Origin: Artocarpus heterophyllus
Lineage: Eukaryota > Streptophyta > Magnoliopsida > Rosales > Moraceae
Direction of reading: 5' to 3'
Assembly: GCA_025403435.1 (NCBI GenBank)
Contig: CM046345.1
Coordinates: 6,272,774 to 6,336,773 of the forward strand
DNA: 64,000 nucleotides
Shown: positions 1 through 11,696 of the stretch, one piece after another
Layout of the letters: every line of letters starts with the position of its first letter
Numbering within the stretch: position 1 is the stretch's first letter
Program-made: the position numbers and the translations under genes
Notes under the pieces: model-generated
The model's input: the letters and a program-made list of their open reading frames with translations, nothing else
Databases searched by the model: none
What the model was told of the DNA's origin: nothing

Positions 1-503
1 GTGGAGGGGGTGGGGAAGGAATGAAGCTATCGTTTGGTCAGAGGGGTTATAGTTTGTTTAGAGTTTATTTGATGGAGAGGTTCGAAATATTTCTATTTAA
101 GTTGTATAATTTAAATTGATATTTGAATATATAGTTGTAGTCTTAATTTAAATAAAAAAATATAATTAAAATTTATATTTAAATAGATAGTAAAAAATTT
201 GATTTACTAATAATAATCTAACAAAGTTTTAAATTGGGCTCATTTATTTTGTGGACGAACTCAACTTTTTAGACAATCTAAATTTTGTGGATTAACTCAA
301 CTTTTGGAAAATTTAATTTTGGATTAGCCTTATATATGCATTTGGTAGTATTAATATTTGAATCTCAATTTAAATTACAATTGAGTTTTGACTGTAAAAT
401 TCAAGTTTTGGTTCCATTAAAATTTACAATATTTGAATCCAAATGTTACAATATATTATTTTTTTCAGATTTTCTCTCTCCTATACTTGAGAAAAAATAT
501 TAT
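1..503. other. AT-rich intergenic DNA, no gene seen
   Basis: Low-complexity AT-rich sequence. The short open frames here (about 60-80 codons) have no recognisable motif and no plant-like exon structure. Nothing functional is supported. Confidence 0.6.
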
Positions 504-623
504 GGGCCCGTTTGTTTCATGGTTTAAATCACAGTTTGAATCATTTTGCTATAGTATTTTCTCTCACAAAAATTTAAATCTTCATTCAAATATTTTATTC
601 AAATACATGAACCAAACGAGCCC
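504..623. mobile_element. Tourist-like MITE, family A
   Basis: A 120 bp AT-rich segment bounded by imperfect terminal inverted repeats: the left end begins GGGCCCGTTTGTTTCATG and the right end, read inverted, GGGCTCGTTTGGTTCATG. It is flanked by TAT on both sides. The interior (a CTCTCACAAAAATTTAAAT-like stretch) recurs in inverted orientation in the element at 2195-2311, so the two belong to one family. It has no coding capacity and must have been moved by a transposase in trans, probably PIF/Harbinger. The terminal repeats are seen directly; the superfamily is inferred. Confidence 0.75.
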
Positions 624-868
624 TATAACTTCTTCCATTTGATATCCGATTAAAACGATTCTTCTTTCATTACATTCATAATGAAAAGATAAATAAATCA
701 AGCTCCATATTGCATATAATCTAATGTCGTGAACATTAAGATTATATTAGATTAATTAGTAGGTTAAATTGCTCGATTGGAGATTTTGATCCTAATCTTT
801 TTTTAACAAACCTACCTCAACCTTTCAATTAAGCTGCTGGGGGACCATTTTAATGATCAAACCGTTAA

Positions 869-1046
869 TAGGATGTTTGGAATGGTGGTGAGAACCAGTG
901 GTAAAAACTACTTTTACTGTAGCATGTGAGAGTTTTATACTATAGCATATTTTTTTATTGTTCCTGTAGCATGTGAGAGCTTTACACTGTTTATAACTGA
1001 GATTGTGGTAGGAACTGAGTGGTTCCTACCACTGCCAAACACCCCC
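869..1046. mobile_element. Tourist-like MITE, family B
   Basis: A 178 bp element. The left end TAGGATGTTTGGAATGG and the inverted right end GGGGGTGTTTGGCAGTGG pair over roughly 28 bp, and TAA lies immediately outside both ends (866-868 and 1047-1049). The G-rich TGTTTGG terminus with a TAA/TTA duplication is typical of PIF/Harbinger-derived Tourist MITEs. The interior carries two copies of GTAGCATGTGAGAG. It is non-coding. Confidence 0.75.
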
Positions 1047-1650
1047 TAAAAGTTTATACAGATATCCTTTTTAATTAAAATTAATAAATTGCTCTTCAAA
1101 ATAATGGTTTAATTCTTAACCAAAAATTCAAAATTAGGAAAACAAAAGAACAATAAACGAAAAAAAAAGCTTGTCTTCGTCTTCCTCAGCAAACCTACTC
1201 CTTCCTTCGTTTTCCCCATCCAAAACCCATATCTTCTCTCTTATCTTCTTCATCTTATAACCTCATCGTCTTCTTCAAAGCAAAAATATTCCAAATTGCA
1301 AATTGAAAACTAATAAAATACGCAAGTGAAATAAACCACAAGTTCAATGGGAGACGGTACAAAACAAAGAATACCTATACTCATCACTGTAATTATATGC
1401 AAAGAATATGTCAGGAAACTCCTCTAGTATGGAAGCTGCACACAAGTTCATCAAATTCAAAGCCACCTCATCATTCGATTTCACAAACTCGTGAACTTCA
1501 AAAAACCATCAAATACAAATAAAAAAAATACTTTATCAACATTATAAACCTTAATTTATCAGCAAGATTCCAAAATTAGGGGAAAAACTTGACCATACTA
1601 GAGCATCTGACTCCACCATGTCACCCACAAGGTCCCTAGAAATGTAATAA
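1047..1650. other. intergenic, no gene seen
   Basis: AT-rich with a pyrimidine-rich stretch around 1170-1260 (CTTC/TCTT runs). It resembles a leader or UTR in composition only. No open frame with a recognisable product starts from it on either strand. Confidence 0.5.
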
Positions 1651-2560
1651 TGGGCCGGCCTGGCCCAGCCCATTCTCCTTAGGGCCACACAGATTATAGG
1701 CTTGGCCAGGTAGGCCTATATTAGAATTATCTTAGCCAACTCACACCATGAGCCAATTTTATGTGCCCCGGGCCAGGCTTTGCCGTGGGCCTTGAATAGG
1801 CTGGCCCATTTGAGCCTATCTACAAGTTAGTAGGGGTAGGCTTATCCTGAATTTAGATGGGCCAGTCCATCTAAGCATGCAATTTTTTATTTTTTATTTT
1901 TAAATTTTTAAACAAGTTAACAAATATAAAAGTTTAAATAATCAATGAAAATATGAAAATGAATATTTTATTTACAATTATCTCATTAAAAACCTTTCCA
2001 AGAAAAACCTAGTAAGAAAAAACTTTGGTAAGAAAAAAAGAGTAAAATCAAGATAATTATACATAAGATGTTTACAAAATTACTAAAAAACAAAAAAAAA
2101 TTATAAATGAAATTAGACCACAATGGGCCTTCAGTGGGCTTGCCCATTGTGGGCCTATATGAGCCTTACACGGGCATGCCCATGATGAGCCTAAGGGTCT
2201 GTTTGGTTCGAGTATTTGAATGAAGATTTAAATTTTTGTGAGAGAAAATACTGTAGCAAAATGATTCAAACTGTGATTCGAGTAAAGAAAATGCTCAAAC
2301 CAAACACACCCTAAATGTGTCGGCTCGGCCTAGCCCACGCCCGGCACAGTTCATGATTTTTCATGGGCCGTGCCGAGCCGAACAATGGGCCGATATATGT
2401 TGGCCCAACCCAACATAGCCCAACCCATCAATATTTATAATATAGGCCATGCCTTAAACATTGAATGGCCGTGTCGGCCCGGCCCACCATTATATCAGGG
2501 CAGGCCCGTGCCAGCCCATGGTTTTTGGTCCATTGTTGTATCTTTAAAGGTCCCTGTCGT
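1651..2560. repeat. GGCCC/GGGCC-rich repeat block (likely DNA-transposon subterminal repeats)
   Basis: Many closely spaced copies of GGCCC and its complement GGGCC (for example GGGCCGGCCTGGCCCAGCCC near 1652) are grouped at 1651-1860, 2121-2190 and 2319-2560, separated by AT-rich DNA. Such arrays of short motifs in both orientations are known as subterminal transposase-binding repeats of hAT and CACTA elements; the assignment here is an inference. A family A MITE (2195-2311) is inserted in it. The open frame of 178 codons from 2370 follows the repeat composition and is not considered a gene. Confidence 0.5.
2195..2311. mobile_element. Tourist-like MITE, family A, inverted copy
   Basis: A 117 bp element with ends GGGTCTGTTTGGTTCGAG and, inverted, GGGTGTGTTTGGTTTGAG, flanked by a perfect TAA duplication (2192-2194 and 2312-2314). 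Its interior is the reverse complement of the interior of 504-623. This is the best preserved copy of the family in the window. Confidence 0.85.
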
Positions 2561-2654
2561 CCAAAATTCACCTTTTGCTGCCGACCCCACCTTAAGACCC
2601 GACCACCCCACCTCACACCCAGCCCTACCCGTCGACCCCCGCGTGGGATTACCG

Positions 2655-3427
2655 AAGCCCCCTCAACCCCGTTGTCATCAAGCCGTCTCCCCGTCACACC
2701 TAGCCCTCCCCGTCGACTCTCGCTCATGGATCATTGAAGCCCCTCCCAACACCTCTCTATTTCTCAATCTCTTCCTCTCTTTCTCTCCCTATCTTTTTTC
2801 TTTTTGGGGAGAATCAGAATCAATCAATGAAACCCATGTCTCCAGCAAGTGGAATCCTCCATGGGAGAGAATGGGGATGGAGATACCGGAAGAGAGAGGG
2901 AGATGAAGGAATTTTTTTTTTAAGGTTTTGATCTGATTTTGTTTTTAGGGAATTAGATCATTTTTTATAGGAAGATCTCATTTTTTATGGGAAAATTTGA
3001 TTTTTGTTTAAAAACAAAATTATCTAATCTTAATAATATATATTTATCTAATAATAAAAGACTTAATATATATTATTAACATCTGATAATTTTTTTTGAA
3101 ACAAAAATCGGATCTTCCTATGAAAAAAAAGATCTAGTTTCCAAAAAAAAATCAGATCTAAAGCTAAAAAATTGATTGCATCATCCTCTGACATCCCCTC
3201 CTTATTCTCCCCCATGGAGAGGATTCCCCTCACCAGAGACCTGGGCTTCACCAATCAATTTCGATCCTGCCCAAAAAAAAACAAATGAAAAGAGAAAGAA
3301 AGGAAGAGATCAAGAAATGGGATGGGGGGGGGGGGGCTTTAGTGATCCTTAGGTGAGGGGTCGACTGGGAGAGCTGGGTGCAACGGGGAGAGGGCTCGAT
3401 GGTGACGGGGTTAGGGGGCTTCTTTGC
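2655..3427. repeat. Foldback: long imperfect inverted repeat
   Basis: The left arm (about 2655-2995) pairs with the right arm (about 3070-3427) read on the other strand. Matching blocks in order are a GAAGCCCCCT-ACCCCGT block, CTCCCCGT, GTCGAC, GGATCA, a TCTTGATCTCTTCCTCTCTTTC-like pyrimidine tract, GGAATCCTC plus CCATGGG plus GAGAAT, and AGGAAGATC. Identity looks to be about 75-80 percent by eye over roughly 340 bp, with a central spacer of about 70 bp. The right arm contains a G13 run (3324-3336). A transcript would form a long hairpin. It could be a foldback or Mutator-type element, or an inverted duplication of another repeat. Confidence 0.7.
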
Positions 3428-4571
3428 AACAGGAGGGAAGCTTAACGAGAAGGAAGCTCGCTACAACACCCTTTCCTAACGCCAGCAGCTACCACTTGGC
3501 CTTGTTCGCAACAAGAGGGAAGCTCGCAGAGGGTGGCAGATCTGGGCGAGGAGCAATTTACTTAGAGAAAAATCCTAAGATAAAAGAACCCAATGCCCCA
3601 ATTTATGAGAAATGATATTGCCAATCCTCCTCACTTAGACAGTTGAAGGAGGATCGGAAATAAGAATAGTGGTCTAGTGTTTAACTTTTTTGTGTCATTG
3701 GGTGCATAGGTTTCAAATCATGTAGGCGATTTTAAATCACAGAGATGATTTAACTAGCGTTTGATGAAATAATAACTAAGGCGTTTTTAAACTAGTCTAA
3801 ACACTTAAAATTCATCTTTGTCTTCCCTCAAGTTCATGCGGTTTTGAACCTTCTACCATAAAATTATTTTCATTTTCGCCTTCTAAACAACATACTAAAC
3901 CTTTTATATTCTAAACTCTAGTTTAAAGCTATCATTTAAACTATATAATTTAAAACTTATAGTTTAAATTATATAGTTTTAAATCAAATTATTTTAAACT
4001 TATATGCTATTATTTTTTAGGTACAATTAAGTGTGATTTTATTGTTATGTGGTATTTATAACCAGGATTTTGGTCAACTATACATTGATGAAAAGTCATC
4101 GTTAAAGTGGCAATTTCACCACCTTGGCACTATGCCAACACCATTTTGGCTGTTTCTTAACACTGCAATGAATGGGCACAGAGCCAGCCAACACACCTGT
4201 CTGTCGATGTTGAAAGAGAAGGAGGACCAGCTTCGTCCATAAACATGACTTCACATTTCTGATTTTTCTGAAATTTTTCGTACGAGACTTGTCTATATAT
4301 CCGTACGCACTTCACAACACACTGTACATAAATTCGCCTCGGGCCCAGTTCAGCTCAGTTTGTTACAAGCACTGCTACTTCATTGCTTACAAATATCCCA
4401 CCAGCTACTGTGGAAACGTGGCTTTAAATGCTGCCAATCACTCATAATGTCTTTGATCAGACACAGGCCCAGTAATGCTTTACATGCCAAATTTCCGAAT
4501 ATAGAATTATACATGTGGTGTTATTTTTTTTTGCTCTGAACAAATGAGTTGTGTGTTTGGAAACGTAACCG
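3428..4571. other. intergenic, no gene seen
   Basis: A moderately GC-rich stub next to the foldback, then AT-rich DNA. Short open frames (63 codons from 3424, 69 codons from 4033) show no motif. Confidence 0.5.
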
Positions 4572-4732
4572 GGGGTTTAGGAAACTTGTTAAAATTAAAA
4601 ATTTTGATTTAAAAATTATAATATATAAAAAAATTTTATTATAAAAATTTTTTATTTTATATTTTAATTATTAAAAGCTTTATACTGTAATTAATTAAAA
4701 CTAATTAATTTTAACGACTTGCTAGACAGCCT
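4572..4732. mobile_element. decayed MITE-like inverted-repeat element
   Basis: The left end (GGTTTAGGAAACTTGTTAAA) resembles the inverted right end (GGCTGTCTAGCAAGTCGTTA), and both continue into AATTAA. The interior is almost pure A/T with local palindromes. No convincing target duplication was found. Confidence 0.4.
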
Positions 4733-6229
4733 TTACAAACTTACAGGCTCTTAGTAGAGGATAAGAAGTTCTTAGAAATGCTTGTATTCTTATAGAGTTA
4801 TAACCGCGTACAAAATTATATATCCTAGTTTGATATAATGTGCTTTTTATATTGGGTCTTATTGTTTTGTTAACAAAGAAGCTATAATATTATGGGGTCA
4901 AATATGATTGTTGTTCTTATTTTTGAGTTTTCCACCTCCTAAGTTGACTAGTTTAACTTCACATGCTATGCACGTGGGAGCCATCTTAAAGATTTTATCT
5001 ATATGTCAAGTTTTTATTGCTGTATTATTGTTATTTTTAATCATGTATATAATAAAGATTTTAATTGTTAGTGAATGCGTAACTAACACAAATCTTCTTA
5101 TATCTGTCACTTTTGAAAATAATAAAAATTGCATAGTAAAACCCAAATAGGAATACATCTATATATTTATATATATTGCAATAGAAACATGGAGGGAAAA
5201 ACTATTAGAAAAGAAATTCATAAAAAAATGATTACAATGTAGAGGATTTTTTGACAAATGAAATAATAAAACAAAGAAAACTAAGCATGAGCACATATGA
5301 AAAAAATTGTCAATAAGTGTGCATTTCAAAATTCACTAATCAGATTAAATTAAAAAAGAATGCATTTATTAAAAAGAAATAGTTAAAGGATGGAGTGAAA
5401 AAGCTTTTAAAAAGAGGCACATTTAGGGAGAGAAAAGTACTTAGAGGGCTAATTAGAAAAACCCAACAAGAGTAAAAAAGTATTCCCAAAAAGCATATAA
5501 AAAATAAAATTGCAAAATAAAAAGTAACACATTTAGAAGAAGTTATTTTCATTTAAAATAATTTGTTTTGATATAGTAAAATGACAAAACAATCAAAAAG
5601 CAAGAGAGAAAAGTACAGTTAAAAAAAGATGTATAAATTTTTTTAAGGTGAGAGTTAAAAAAAAAAAAAAACCAAAGTTGAAAAAAAGTTAAAAAAGAAA
5701 AAAAGAAAAAATAAACAGGAACAAATCGTCTTGGCGAATCGTCCCACGTTTCTTTGAAGTGCCGCACGGCACTTTTATATATTGTAAAGATATATAATTA
5801 GAGGAAGTGAAGATAAAAATTTTATAGTTTAAGAAAAGGCATAAATCTTTATGCTATCTAATGAAGGGACATTTTTTTTTAGATTTCCTTACATCTACGG
5901 ACACAAAGTTTGTGTCATCTTACTATGTGAATGTTTGTGACATAATATTTTGTGACTTGAGGGATTTAGAATCTAACACGAGTTGCTATCAAATATTTGA
6001 TCCAAAAACAAAAATATACGAGTTCATCATAAATTATTGGGAGAAGAGGATAAATAGCAATTTTCTGAGAGAATAAAAGTAAATAGTGAAATTTTTAATA
6101 AGTTTATAAATAGTTGGATGTTAATATTGAGACTTACCATTCTTATCCCATGAACAAATTTTTTATCTACCCTAACTAGATTTGGTAAGTCAAGGATTTA
6201 GGTGGATTCAACCCATGACAAAATTTCAT
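4733..6229. other. AT-rich intergenic DNA with a purine-strand tract
   Basis: No gene seen. From about 5190 to 5720 the + strand is strongly purine-rich (A and G runs, few C or T), giving spurious poly-Phe open frames on the - strand. A small perfect hairpin with 8 bp arms and a CA loop lies at 5757-5774. Confidence 0.5.
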
Positions 6230-6341
6230 TTGATTAATTAGTTAGCATTAAAAAATGAACTATATTAATTATCAAAATTATTCACTTGATTAATTAGTTA
6301 GCATTGAAAAATTTACTATATTAATTATCAAAATTAACTAT
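6230..6341. repeat. 56 bp tandem duplication
   Basis: Two adjacent copies (6230-6285 and 6286-6341) begin TTGATTAATTAGTTAGCATT and differ at a few positions. A further partial copy (ACTATATTAATTATCAA) appears near 6390. It is AT-rich and non-coding. Confidence 0.8.
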
Positions 6342-7544
6342 GTTGACTACATTATTTTAGTTATCAGAATTTCAACCCAAATTGACTATATTAATTATCA
6401 ATATTTAGTTAGCATTTACAAAATTTTGATTTACATAATATTTATTTACGTCTTAAATAATAGACTCTCTTAAAAATATTCTTTTAAAATTTAAAGGCTC
6501 GTTTAAAATAAATTATAATAAATAGGTTGTTGGTTACCTAAAATATTTAAAAATATACTATTTGCTGCAATTTTTCCTAAATTAAATATCATCCATAAGT
6601 CATAGGTATGGGCTGGCTTTCTAGTGTCAGTGGGCTTCTCTCCATGTACAACAATGGCCCAAATGAAAATGTTGGAGAGGACAAGCTGTTCAAACATTAA
6701 AAACTAGGGGTGGAATTTAATTTTGGTCCATGCATAACCAGATTTGGCAATAATGAAACTATAGCAAGATCTAAAAAAAAAAAAAAGAGAAAGAAAACAG
6801 TTAAATCATGAAACAAACCAAAAGAAGAAAAGAAAAATAAGTGGAATTGGTTTTGGTTTTGGTTTTAATTGATTACCCTGCACATGTAATTATGGTAAAG
6901 GGGTTGGACAATTTTCACACTTCTAAGTCGTGCACAACACCATGATTGGTTAGAGGGCAAAGTTAATTAGAGAAAATCATGCCTGCATATACCAAAGCAA
7001 CAAGTCAAAGTCTTGAAATGATTTTGGTCTAGCTTAAACTAGTCATCTATCCAAACACAAAGATTTATAAACACATGATGATATTATTGCCACATTCCAC
7101 CTATTGATCTTATATGATTGTGTCACTTTTTTTTAACTTGAGAAGATAACACATGGGTCGAACCAAGACTAAAATATTGAAAGAAGTGTGTTCTAATTAG
7201 TTTTTTAAGAGACTAGGGTTGCTCGACACAATTTTTGCTCGTGCTTTTAACAAGCAGATAAAGATAAATAAAAGCTGTAGCTTTTCAGAAAGTGTTTGTA
7301 ATTATATTTTTAAAAGTGTTTAAATAGGTCAAAATTGTTTTAAAACTTTTTAACAAGTAAAAAAGATTTTGAAATGCATTATTAACACACTTATACAAGT
7401 TTCAAAGTTGCTTGTTTGAGAAGTCATATTTTGTGACTTTGACTGGAAGCATTTCTTGAGAGCCAAAGCTCTTATGACAGATCATCCAAATGCTTCATGA
7501 GTCCAAAAGATGCTTTTAGGAAGCCCTCCTAAACAGACCCTAGT
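6342..7544. other. intergenic, no gene seen
   Basis: AT-rich sequence with scattered homopolymer runs. No motif-bearing open frame on either strand. Confidence 0.5.
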
Positions 7545-7796
7545 TAGAGGATGTTTAAATCATCAGTCTTTATTGACGGTTGATACAGAAAACACTGTAA
7601 CAATTTAAATTTTGTAAGAGTAAACATTGTATCAAAATAAATTTGAACTAAAACTTTTCTAGGAGGGTGTTTGGATCACTATTTTGAACTGCTAATTATT
7701 AAAAGCAACAAGATGATTCAAATTCTATAAGAGAAAACACTACAACAAAAATTTTTCAAATTGATTTTTTTTTTCTGAATTAGTGGACCAAACAAC
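7545..7796. mobile_element. two decayed MITE copies related to family A
   Basis: The second half (about 7665-7796) has ends GGTGTTTGGATCACT and, inverted, TGTTGTTTGGTCCACT, with an interior GAGAAAACAC-ACAACAAAAA stretch like that of family A. The first half (about 7545-7660) has a related interior (ACTGTAACAATTTAAATTTT) but worn ends. Likely two old insertions side by side. Confidence 0.5.
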
Positions 7797-8330
7797 ATAA
7801 GGTTATTTTTATAGAGACTGATTGTGCTTTATTCTATAACCCATCTCACTCAAAAAACTTCATCAAATCTTCCACATGCAACCCACATCAGAATATTTTA
7901 TCCATTACATACTTTCATGCTTGATATATATTTTTTAATTTACAGACCATGCATGCTTATCGAATCCCCATTTTCTTGCATTATGGGCAAAATGATCAAT
8001 GTCAAGAATAGGATTATGACTGCAAAACCAGATAATTTGCAGTATAAATTAAAAGAAAGGCCCGAATCTTAATCTTATAGGATGTGATTAGGTATGAGAT
8101 TATATTGATATTCTAAGCCATGGCTGCAAAGAACTTATGACATGAGATGTATATCAGGTATGTTCTGGCAATCATTTTAAATTAATGTACACAGATACAT
8201 ATACATTCATCTTGTTCATATCGGTGAGTCATGCGTGGGATCAACCTTGTTTTTAACTTTTGCCATGTATTATCGATTGTCTTAGCTTTATATTTACTGG
8301 GGTGCTAGTTTTGGGGTTAGAAAAACACTA
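7797..8330. other. intergenic, no gene seen
   Basis: AT-rich. The 82-codon frame from 7824 has no recognisable domain. Nothing else noted. Confidence 0.5.
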
Positions 8331-8484
8331 GCCGTTTGGTATTGTGTTTAAAATAGGTGAAAATATTTTTATTTTGAAAAATGATAATTGTTTGAGAATT
8401 GTGTTGAGAGTATTTTTAAAATTTTTGACTCAAAAAGCGTGCAAAAACATTTCAAAAATTATGAGAACAAAAACAAACGAGGCC
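8331..8484. mobile_element. MITE family C, forward copy
   Basis: About 154 bp starting GCCGTTTGGTATTGTGTTTA and ending CAAACGAGGCC, so the termini are short imperfect inverted repeats. Its interior (AAAATAGGTGAAAATATTTT, later GAGAGTATTTTTAAAATTTT) is shared with 11697-11851 and, inverted, with the neighbour at 8488-8634. Non-coding. Confidence 0.65.
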
Positions 8485-8487
8485 GTG

Positions 8488-8634
8488 TCCCTGTTTGGGA
8501 GTTTTTAGAAACTTTTTTATACGTTTTTCGAGACAAAAATTTTAAAAACATTCTCAGTATGATTCATAAAAAATTGTCATTTTCTAAAGCAAAATCATTT
8601 TTACTTATTTTAAAAACACTACCAAATGGACAGA
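8488..8634. mobile_element. MITE family C, inverted copy
   Basis: Reads as the reverse complement of the copy at 8331-8484: the inverted right end is CCATTTGGTAGTGTTTTTAA and the left end CTGTTTGGGAGTTTTTAG. It lies only a few bases from the forward copy, so the pair forms one large imperfect palindrome of about 300 bp. Confidence 0.6.
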
Positions 8635-9277
8635 CGTCTGAAAGACGGTATTAAGTGCATGATTTTTTCAATAATTTTTCTTTTTTATTATAGTGATATT
8701 TTGTAATATATACTACTAAAAATGCAGGTATAGCTTTGGTATCAAACTTGAAAGTGAATTATTATAAATTTTGTATGGGCTATTTGTTTGCTTTTCATTA
8801 ATATTATTAGAGTGTCTAATCAATAACACGTATTATATATGTGTATGTATGTATGTGTGTACATATACGTATAAATAGACACGGTAGCGAAAACAGATAC
8901 ACAATTGAGTTAACCAAATTTTGTTGGAGGCATTAGTTTGATTGACCAGTTAACCATCTACAATTATGTAAACCTAACTTTGTATCATTGGTATCTTTCT
9001 TATTGAGCTTTATTGCCTTTAAGCTGAACTTTTTTGAACGAAATGACATCTCAGGTTTGAGCCTAATCTTGATCATCAGGTCAGCTCTACCCCAACCATA
9101 TTCCAAGTTAACTTTTATGTAATTAATTTTGTTGGAATTTTTCAAGTCCAAATGTAAATTGAGTACTCTAGGCAACTCATGAAAATCATATATTGGAAAC
9201 TTATAAGCAGAAAATCATTTTATAAGTTGTTGTCCTTTTAACAAGGTCGATAGTGTACTTAAATCTCATTTTAAGCT
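8635..9277. other. intergenic, no gene seen
   Basis: AT-rich, with a short GTATGTATGT microsatellite near 8840. No gene supported. Confidence 0.5.
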
Positions 9278-9405
9278 TGTACAGATATCGTGTGACACGA
9301 ATAGTAAGAGTATAAAGGCGCTTATTAAGCGCATTTGGCCCTGTACAGATATCGTGTGACACGAATAGTAAGGGTATAAAGACGCTTATTAAGCGCACTT
9401 GGCCC
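9278..9405. repeat. 64 bp tandem duplication containing two palindromes per unit
   Basis: Units 9278-9341 and 9342-9405 differ at only a few positions. Each unit contains TCGTGTGACACGA (6 bp arms, one-base centre) and GCGCTTATTAAGCGC (7 bp arms, one-base centre). Non-coding. Confidence 0.85.
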
Positions 9406-10206
9406 GTAGGTGCTCGTGCGTGACATTAAATGAAATAATATTTTATTTTATTTTAATTAAAGTAAATTAATTTCAAATTTAATACTTTTAAAATTAATTT
9501 GGATTCAATTAATTAATTTGAAATAATTTGAATTTATTCTAAAAGATGAGCTTTTAAAAGAGTGTGAAATTCAGATTTAGCTTATAAGAAATATTATAAC
9601 TTTTCTGAAAAGTGGCAATTATTTCTTAAAAATGTTTTGGAAGGTTATAAAATAGAAAAATGTGATCAGAAATATATTTTTTTTCACATTTTTTCTCTCT
9701 CGCCTAGAAAAAAATATAATGTCTGAAATTTTTTGTGTTTCTTCATTATTGTTTTGTACAGAAACATCAAAAAGAGACTTGTCATGTATTGGAAACAATT
9801 TGCTATGATATACCCATAAACAATCTCAACCGAGAGGGCAAATAACACTTTAAAGCGTATTTAGTATATATTTCAAGTTTTCATTTCAGATTTCTAACAA
9901 AATTTCATATATATTTATCAAAGTACTTATATATAAAAGATATAGTTGTAAGGAAACAGAAACTGCATTAGCAACTTTAGAACAAACTAAAACAATAATA
10001 TTCAGTACTAGGATTGTGTTTGACAAGACTGGAATTCATAATGGAAGCCAAATTGCAAAGGTGCAAAATTGTAATCATCTTCTTCTCTCAAAGGAAGAAA
10101 ATGTAATCACCTTGATCAGCAAGTTACCATTATAAATGCCGGGGACTGAGAAGCTTCTTTTTTAAAAGGTACATAGAGGGTACAATAAAAAGATATCAAA
10201 TTAAAT

Positions 10207-10240
<34 letters not shown>

Positions 10241-11696
10241 CACTAATCATGTGACTGTAATTAGTGGGGTGTGGCACTGTGGCTCCTGTGTCCACCCGTT
10301 GTTCACAAAAGTCCCTCCAGTCCCACAGCCGAATCTGAGGCAAATAACTGCAACTTTCTATAAATCTAAATGCACATTTATTATTGATTATGACCGTTAT
10401 ACTATGCAAAAATAGAAACTGCCCAATTAATTTGCATTTCATCTTCATGCAAATAATAAAAAAACTGTCGGTGGCATATTCTTCTAAATAAAAATAGTGT
10501 CCAAACAAACACTGACTACACTAACTAATGCCTAACAACCCAAAAAAAAAGGGAAAAAAAAAGAGAAGAAAAATTGATCCTCATAGTCCAAAAATTCAAA
10601 TGTAAAGTTTCCAACTACATATTTACCATGAATAATTATTATTGTACATAATTTACAAGCAACTAATCCCATAAAATATGCAGCTAAACTTGGAAATTAC
10701 GACAAAAATCCATCCATTGGATTAATAAAATCTTTGATTTGATGTGAAATTGTTTGCTCAACAAGATCTCTCCCCATGTGCTTCTAAGACAAACTATTGG
10801 CTAAGAGAAGCTGCCAAGTGGTCAATTTACTTGATCGCCACGTGTTAAGTGGACGAAAGAGGTTGTCTAGTTGTTTTCATTCGCCAGCTAATATGCATTA
10901 TCCACAAATGAAATTAAAAATAAAATAAAAATAGATTTCTCTTGGGAAAAAAAAATTATAATTATAATAAGACCAACTAACATGGAAATGCCTTTTTATT
11001 TGAGCCCTACCCTGGCCGATGAACAAAGACCTTCACGTTAGTCTTGGCCTACAGCTTTTTCCCACTTTGTATAAAGCCTTCAAAATCAAAAATTCCTCAC
11101 ATATCTGATCAACGGTTCTGATTACGGTCAAATCCACATTGGACGGATGGGATCTCATCAGAGGATATGCAAGGAATAAAATCTGGACTGATGTTGCTTC
11201 AGTAGGGTGAGCCCAAGTCAGCCAAATTGACGGATTCCACGGCCCATCTCACGGCCCATATGTCTGAGATCTGTCTTTGACAAGTGGCGCCTTGAGAGGT
11301 CTCCATTTTGCCATGTCAGCATTAAGCTCAGAGTCCTTGTGTTTTTTTTTTTCGGCCCTTTTTTTGTTTTGTGAAATTTCGCCGGACTTTGCGGGTAGGG
11401 AAATTTTATAATGTGAAAAAAGTGTGAAAAAAATTGAAAATAATAAAAAGAGAAAAAAAAAGGAGAGAATTGTTGGGCCTACAAGCTTTTTTGCGAGGTT
11501 TGATTTTTCAGGCAAATGCATGTGCTCTTGTCACGGACAATATTGGTTAGAATTTAATGTTTCAATTAATTTGGGGAAAAATATGTCAAAGTTTTGTGGT
11601 TCTGAAAAAAAAAAAATTTGGTCCAATACGCTTTGTTCTTAAACAGAGAAGCAGTGTTTGCCATGATAATAATGGCATATTTTTAAGAAATATTTA
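9406..11696. other. intergenic; (TA)n microsatellite
   Basis: No gene seen. A (TA)n run occupies 10209-10237. A G-box-like CCACGTGT lies at 10838-10845 without a nearby gene. The open frames here (130 codons on - at 10116-10508, 90 codons on - at 11249-11521) cross the microsatellite or homopolymer runs and have no motif. Confidence 0.5.

Noticed and set aside
2370..2906. 178-codon open frame on +
   Set aside because: It follows the GGCCC-rich block and one arm of the foldback; low-complexity Pro/Arg composition and no domain.
5340..5767. Phe-rich - strand frames (70 and 72 codons) as membrane proteins
   Set aside because: They are translations of the complement of a purine-rich low-complexity tract.
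10116..10508. 130-codon frame on -
   Set aside because: It runs through a (TA)n microsatellite and has no motif.
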